A stretch of 64,000 nt of DNA from Pseudomonas putida. GTDB lineage: Bacteria > Pseudomonadota > Gammaproteobacteria > Pseudomonadales > Pseudomonadaceae. The notes beneath the pieces are model-generated. The model was given only the letters and a program-made list of their open reading frames with translations, was not told where the DNA came from and ran no database searches. Shown piece by piece: positions 59,723 to 64,000 of the stretch. The stretch spans positions 126,519 to 190,518 of the forward strand of contig NZ_MNAH01000004.1 of assembly GCF_001976065.1 (NCBI RefSeq). Direction: 5' to 3'. The position numbers were made by a program, and so were the translations under genes. Position 1 is the stretch's first letter, and each line of letters starts with the position of its first letter.

Positions 59723-61402
59723 ATGCTGCCCCGCCTGCTGACCGGTTTACTCCTCACCTTCCTGTGCCTGGGCACTGCTGCTGGCGAATGCCCCACCTGG
59801 CCGTCCGCCCGTGCCGCGCAGGAAATCGCCGCACTGCAAAAGCAGATCGACCAATGGGATGACAGCTATCACCGTGAAGGCCGCTCACTGATCGCCGACG
59901 AACTCTACGATCAATCCTTGGCACGCCTGACCCAATGGCGGCAATGTTTCAGCCTGGGTGCCGCCGCCGACCCACTGCGCAGCGCGACCGGCCCGCTGGC
60001 CCACCCGGTGCCGCATACCGGACTGGAAAAGCTGCGGGACGCTCGCGCCGTTGACACATGGCTGCGTGATCGCACGGATGTCTGGGCGCAGCCCAAGGTC
60101 GACGGCGTGGCCGTGACCCTCGTGTACCGCAAAGGTCTGCTGGTGCAGGCGATCAGTCGCGGCGACGGCGTGCAGGGCCAGGACTGGACCACCTCGGCGC
60201 GCCAGATCGCCGCCATTCCCCAACGTCTGTCGGAGCTACAGGACCTGGTGGTTCAGGGCGAACTCTACTGGCGCCTGACTGACCATGTGCAAGCCAGCGC
60301 CGGCAGCCTCAACGCCCGCGGCACGGTTGCCGGCTTGATGGCGCGCAAGACGTTGAGCATCGAGCAGGCCGAGGGAATCGGCCTGTTTGCCTGGGAATGG
60401 CCGCACGGACCGACGAGCTTGCCAGCCCGTATCGCGGAACTGGAAAAACTTGGGTTCACCGGTACCGCGCAGTACACCCAGGCCATCACTTCGCTGGCCG
60501 ACGTCGAACGTTGGCGTGATCACTGGTACCGCTCGCCCCTGCCATTTGCCAGCGACGGAATTGTCCTGCGCCAGGAGCAGCGCCCGCCTGCCGAGCGCTG
60601 GCAGGCAAAAGCACCGTATTGGATCGTTGCCTGGAAGTATCCGTTCGCCCAGACACTGGCCGAGGTGCGCAAGGTTCACTTCCAGATTGGCCGCACGGGA
60701 AGGATCACCCCCGTGCTGGAGTTGACGCCGGTGACCCTTGATGACCAGCAGATCAAGCGCGTCAGCGTGAGCTCCCTGCACCGTTGGCAAACACTGGATA
60801 TTCGTCCGGGCGACCAGGTGGCCATCAGCCTGGCCGGGCTGACCATTCCCAGGCTCGATGGCGTGGTGCTGCGCAGTACCGAACGCGCGGAAATGCACGT
60901 GCCGCTGGCGGCCGACTTCCATCCCTTGAGCTGTTGGCAGCCGACCCCGGGATGCAAAAGCCAGTTTCTCGCGCGCCTGACCTGGCTCAGCGGCAAGCAC
61001 GGATTGGCCCTGCCCCATGTAGGCCCCGGCACCTGGGAAAAACTTCTTGAAACAGGTCGCCTGAACAGCCTGTTGGATTGGTTGACCCTCGATGCCCAAG
61101 AGCTTGCTAACATTGACGGTTTCGGCGAGCGCGGCGCTGCCCGGCTGGCCAGTAGTTTCGACAGTGCCCGGCAACGCCCATTCGACCGCTGGCTCAAAGC
61201 CCTGGGCATGCCGCCGACCGGTAAGGCGCATCTCGGCGATTCATGGCGGGAGCTGGCGCAACGGGATATCGAACAATGGCAAGCCCAACCTGACATCGGA
61301 CCAGGGCGCGCGGCGCAATTGAGCGCATTTTTTCGCGACCCGCAGGTCCTGGCCCTGAGTGAAACACTGCGACTGGCCGCCATGGATGGATTTCAATTTT
61401 AG
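59723..61402 (+). CDS. ligB: NAD-dependent DNA ligase LigB
   Basis: 559 aa. Adenylation domain with the lysine in AQPKVDGVAVTLVYRKG (Lys125), RGDGVQGQDWT, NARGTVAGLMARK and SDGIVLRQE, an OB-fold (PVLELTPVTLDDQQIKRVSVSSLH) and C-terminal HhH repeats (LANIDGFGERGAARLASSF). There is no BRCT domain, so it is shorter than LigA, as usual for LigB. The N-terminus (MLPRLLTGLLLTFLCLGTAAGECP) looks like a signal peptide, which is odd for a DNA ligase but recurs in this family. Confidence 0.9.
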   Translation: MLPRLLTGLLLTFLCLGTAAGECPTWPSARAAQEIAALQKQIDQWDDSYHREGRSLIADELYDQSLARLTQWRQCFSLGAAADPLRSATGPLAHPVPHTGLEKLRDARAVDTWLRDRTDVWAQPKVDGVAVTLVYRKGLLVQAISRGDGVQGQDWTTSARQIAAIPQRLSELQDLVVQGELYWRLTDHVQASAGSLNARGTVAGLMARKTLSIEQAEGIGLFAWEWPHGPTSLPARIAELEKLGFTGTAQYTQAITSLADVERWRDHWYRSPLPFASDGIVLRQEQRPPAERWQAKAPYWIVAWKYPFAQTLAEVRKVHFQIGRTGRITPVLELTPVTLDDQQIKRVSVSSLHRWQTLDIRPGDQVAISLAGLTIPRLDGVVLRSTERAEMHVPLAADFHPLSCWQPTPGCKSQFLARLTWLSGKHGLALPHVGPGTWEKLLETGRLNSLLDWLTLDAQELANIDGFGERGAARLASSFDSARQRPFDRWLKALGMPPTGKAHLGDSWRELAQRDIEQWQAQPDIGPGRAAQLSAFFRDPQVLALSETLRLAAMDGFQF

Positions 61403-61500
61403 CCCCGGTGGTGCCGCGCGCCCGGGAACCCAATAGTCCCGATGGGCTCAAACATGCCATCGCTGCATCGATACGGATGCCTTTTTCACCTGGAGCTTTT

Positions 61501-61896
61501 ATGAAATTTCTTCCACCGCTGGTCCTGTTGACCCTTTGCAGCGTAATCGCCACTCCATTGATGGCAGTTGAAGACGCCCCGGGCCTGACCGGTTGCGCAG
61601 CCAAGAAACAAGGCATCATGAATCAGATCGAACTGGCCAAATCCCACGGCAATGCCGACCAACAGGCCGGACTGGAGAAAGCCTTGAGCGAGGTCAGCGC
61701 CAATTGCACTGATGCCTCGCTGAAGAAAGAACGGGAAAACAAGGTGCTCGACGCCAAGCACGAAGTCAGCAAGCGTCAGGCCGACCTCGACAAAGCCATG
61801 AAGCAAGGCGACGCCGAGAAGATCAACAAGCGCAAGGACAAACTCGCCGAGTCCCGCAAGGAGTTGCAGGAAGCCGTGGACGAGCTGGACAGGTAA
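61501..61896 (+). CDS. DUF1090 family periplasmic protein
   Basis: 131 aa from the ATG at 61501 (GGAG upstream); the longer frame is unsupported. Signal peptide (MKFLPPLVLLTLCSVIATPLMA), then GLTGCAAKKQGIMNQIELAKSHGNADQQAGLEKALSEVSANC and a charged coiled-coil-like helix (KKERENKVLDAKHEVSKRQADLDKAMKQGDAEKINKRKDKLAESRKEL). Resembles YqjC-type DUF1090 proteins. The stop codon abuts a single GCTGGC-type REP at 61897-61915. Confidence 0.82.
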   Translation: MKFLPPLVLLTLCSVIATPLMAVEDAPGLTGCAAKKQGIMNQIELAKSHGNADQQAGLEKALSEVSANCTDASLKKERENKVLDAKHEVSKRQADLDKAMKQGDAEKINKRKDKLAESRKELQEAVDELDR

Positions 61897-61915
61897 GAGC
61901 TGGCTTGCCAGCGAA
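61897..61915. repeat. Single REP-like copy (GCCAGC type)
   Basis: GAGCTGGCTTGCCAGCGAA, one arm only, directly after the DUF1090 stop codon. Confidence 0.6.
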
Positions 61916-61944
61916 GCTTTTAGCGCCCTCAAGGCCCCTAAAGG

Positions 61945-62394
61945 TCAATGATCGCGAAATTCCTTATGGCACGCACTGCAGGCATCTTCGACCTTCTGTA
62001 CCGCCGGCCCCAGGTTACTGGCCTTGTAGGGTTGAACCTGGCTGGCGATCACCAGCTCGCCGGTGGCGGCCTCGAGGTTGCGAGCCATCTGCTCAAAGCG
62101 TGCCTGCTTCTCCCAGACGTCACTCTTGGCGCTGGTATGGTCTTCTTCACGCACCTGCGGGAAATGTTTCCACGGCTCATGGGACAGCGCATCGAGTTTC
62201 ACCGCGCCCTCGGCGAACTTGGGGCCATCGAATGCAATACGGCCACGCAGCATGCCGCCCAGGTCTTCACCGGTCTTGAGCATCTGTTTGAAGATGGCCT
62301 TGCGCTGACCGAGGGGCGAGTTGGGATCGACGCCGCCACAGGCGGACAGCGTCAGGCAGGCCAGCAATACAACAGAAAGTCTTTTAAGAGTCAT
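61945..62394 (-). CDS. Cytochrome c'-like (class II) lipoprotein
   Basis: 149 aa. Lipoprotein signal with lipobox LLACLTLSACGG. The C-terminal CSACH haem motif (DACSACHKEFR) and the helical body (RKAIFKQMLKTGEDLGGMLRGRIAF; AEGAVKLDALSHEPWKHFP) match class II cytochrome c-556/c'. It is predicted to be a lipid-anchored periplasmic c-type cytochrome. Role unknown. It diverges from mltA. Confidence 0.82.
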   Translation of the reverse strand: MTLKRLSVVLLACLTLSACGGVDPNSPLGQRKAIFKQMLKTGEDLGGMLRGRIAFDGPKFAEGAVKLDALSHEPWKHFPQVREEDHTSAKSDVWEKQARFEQMARNLEAATGELVIASQVQPYKASNLGPAVQKVEDACSACHKEFRDH

Positions 62395-62522
62395 GGTGGC
62401 TTCAGGTCGCGGAAAACGTCGGCCAGTATCCTCGCGTCACCGGCAAACACCAATACCCCTATTATCAATACGGGTTGCATGAGCGCGCACGACACTCAGG
62501 CAACCGGCAAAGGAATTACTTC

Positions 62523-63707
62523 ATGAACAGCCGTATCAAGGCCTGGTGTCACCCCCTGGCCTGGACGCTTCCGATCGTGGCCGTGCTCGCAGGCTGCACC
62601 GGCGGCGAAGACAAACAACCGAAGACCCACGCCCTGGCCACCTACTCCAGCGCCACCTGGGAAGCGTTGCCGGCAGTCTCCGACAGCGACCTCGTCGCCG
62701 GTTTCGGCTCCTGGCGCAGCGCCTGCACCCGGCTCAAGGCCGACCCGGTCTGGGGCGGCACCTGCGCAGCGGCGGCCAACGTGCCGCAGAGCGCCAATGA
62801 CATTCGCGGTTTCCTCAAGCAGAACCTGGATGTCTACGGCCTGCGCGCCGCCAATGACAATCCCAACGGCCTGATCACTGGCTACTACGAACCGGTCTAC
62901 CCTGGCAGCCTGACCCAAACCGCAGCGGCGAACATCCCGGTGTATGGCGTGCCGGAAGACATGATCATCGTCTCACTGGACAGCATCTACCCGGAACTCA
63001 AGGGCAAACGCCTGCGCGGTCGACTTGAAGGCCGCGTGCTCAAGCCGTATGACGATGCCGCAACCATCGAGAGCAACGGGGTCAAGGCACCCGTGGTGGC
63101 CTGGTTGACCGACCCGATGAACCTGCAATTCCTGCAGATCCAGGGTTCGGGTCGCATCCAGCTCGACAGCGGCCGGCAATTGCGCATTGCCTACGCCGAC
63201 CAGAATGGTCACCCCTACCGACCCATAGGACGTTGGCTGGTGGAGCAAGGCGAGCTGAAAAAAGAAGACGTGACCATGGGCGCCATCAGCAACTGGGCCA
63301 AGGCCAACCCTTCGCGCATTCCAGAACTGCTCGGCAGCAACCCGAGCTATGTGTTTTTTACCCGTAACCCGGATAGCAACGAAGGGCCGCGCGGCTCGCT
63401 GAACGTGCCGCTGACGGCGGGTTACAGCGCGGCAGTGGATCGCAAGGTCATTCCGCTGGGCAGTTTGTTGTGGCTGTCCACCACCAAACCCGACGGTACC
63501 GCCCTGGTACGCCCGGTGGCGGCACAGGATACCGGCGGCGCGATTGCCGGCGAGGTTCGTGCGGATCTGTTCTGGGGCACCGGCGAGGCGGCCGGGCAAC
63601 TGGCGGGGGACATGAAGCAGCAAGGGCAGATCTGGATGCTATGGCCCAAAGGCGCGGCGCTGCCACAGGTGCCGCAGGTGGCGGATACGGCCAACACCAA
63701 GCCTTGA
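62523..63707 (+). CDS. mltA: Membrane-bound lytic murein transglycosylase A
   Basis: 394 aa from the ATG at 62523 (AAAGGAA upstream). Lipobox IVAVLAGCTGG. MltA domain: LITGYYEPVYPGSL, PVVAWLTDPMNLQFLQIQGSGRIQL, and the 3D-type end VAAQDTGGAIAGEVRADLFWGTG with catalytic Asp residues. Outer-membrane lipoprotein that cleaves peptidoglycan glycan strands to anhydro-muropeptides. Confidence 0.92.
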   Translation: MNSRIKAWCHPLAWTLPIVAVLAGCTGGEDKQPKTHALATYSSATWEALPAVSDSDLVAGFGSWRSACTRLKADPVWGGTCAAAANVPQSANDIRGFLKQNLDVYGLRAANDNPNGLITGYYEPVYPGSLTQTAAANIPVYGVPEDMIIVSLDSIYPELKGKRLRGRLEGRVLKPYDDAATIESNGVKAPVVAWLTDPMNLQFLQIQGSGRIQLDSGRQLRIAYADQNGHPYRPIGRWLVEQGELKKEDVTMGAISNWAKANPSRIPELLGSNPSYVFFTRNPDSNEGPRGSLNVPLTAGYSAAVDRKVIPLGSLLWLSTTKPDGTALVRPVAAQDTGGAIAGEVRADLFWGTGEAAGQLAGDMKQQGQIWMLWPKGAALPQVPQVADTANTKP

Positions 63708-63731
63708 TATTCGCTGTGACTGATCGATAGC

Positions 63732-63788
63732 TATCGCGAGCAGGCTCGCTCCTACAGGGATCAGTGTGGGAGCGAGCCTGCTCGCGAT
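63732..63788. repeat. REP pair, short spacer
   Basis: Inverted GAGCAGGCTCGC-type copies with a ~13-bp spacer between convergent genes. Confidence 0.88.
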
Positions 63789-63815
63789 GAGGCCAGTAAA
63801 AACGCCGAACTTCTT

Positions 63816-64000
63816 TCAGGCAGAGACGACAAAAAAGCTGACGATCAACCCCATCCCCACAAACCACGCCAGCGATCGCAAAATCGCCAGGTCGGCCAGA
63901 TAGAAAATGATGTAGAGCAGTCGACTGGTGATGAACAACACCGACAGCACATTGAGCGTCACCAGCTCCGCATTGCCAGCCAGGTGCGCCACGATCACGG
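63816..64000 (-). CDS. MAPEG-family membrane protein, C-terminal part (cut by window edge)
   Basis: About 60 codons ending at 63816; the frame continues past the right edge, so the apparent GTG near 63998 is probably not the start. VIVAHLAGNAELVTLNVLSVLFITSRLLYIIFYLADLAILRSLAWFVGMGLIVSFFVVSA holds the hydrophobic helices and RLLYIIFY-type segment of small MAPEG proteins (eicosanoid/glutathione-metabolism superfamily, unknown role in bacteria). Confidence 0.7.
   Translation of the reverse strand, partial: VIVAHLAGNAELVTLNVLSVLFITSRLLYIIFYLADLAILRSLAWFVGMGLIVSFFVVSA

Overview
The window is chromosomal DNA of a fluorescent-group Pseudomonas. The evidence is high-GC coding sequence, many paired GAGC-type REP palindromes typical of P. 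fluorescens relatives, and gene order matching the choline / glycine betaine / carnitine catabolism region known from P. aeruginosa (ltaE, gbcB/gbcA, etf, dgcB, dgcA, cdhR, caiX, cdhC, cdhA, cdhB, gbdR, sdaB, cbcXWV, betT, betI, betB, betA). Assignments rest on protein motifs and synteny read by eye; no database search was run.

Region 1 (1-34785) is a nearly continuous quaternary-amine catabolic island. BetT and the CbcXWV ABC system import choline and related amines. BetA and BetB oxidise choline to glycine betaine under BetI. CdhA, CdhC and CdhB convert carnitine to glycine betaine, with CaiX as binding protein and CdhR as regulator; a gamma-butyrobetaine dioxygenase feeds carnitine. GbcAB demethylates glycine betaine to dimethylglycine. 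DgcAB with a dedicated EtfAB demethylates dimethylglycine to sarcosine. SdaB (serine to pyruvate) and LtaE (threonine/glycine) link to central metabolism. GbdR is encoded in the middle. I see one related candidate motif upstream of gbcA, upstream of the dgc operon and upstream of cbcX, which I propose as GbdR sites. Inserted in this island are an orphan RHS-tail gene, a 0.6 kb non-coding array of four DnaA-box repeats, a 133-aa AT-rich orphan gene, and a candidate small RNA next to gbdR.

Region 2 (35038-50703) is a mixed block: a TldD/PmbA-like protease pair, an MFS transporter, dbpA, a BaiN/YhiN flavoprotein, a YccS-type membrane protein, a periplasmic binding protein, ElaA, a small winged-helix protein, a YgjP-type metallopeptidase, a REC-PAS-GGDEF-EAL signalling protein, a PL7 alginate lyase without a signal peptide, and a small AT-rich orphan gene.

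Region 3 (50720-57101) is a central-carbon cluster on the minus strand, transcribed tktA, epd, pgk, fba, with two small lipoprotein genes between pgk and fba. Region 4 (57374-59578) is a SahR-like ArsR/methyltransferase regulator with metK. The rest holds ligB, a DUF1090 gene, a cytochrome c'-like lipoprotein, mltA and the 3' part of a MAPEG-family gene cut by the window edge.

No tRNA, rRNA, CRISPR, transposase or prophage was seen. The least explained structure is the DnaA-box repeat array at 3754-4330.
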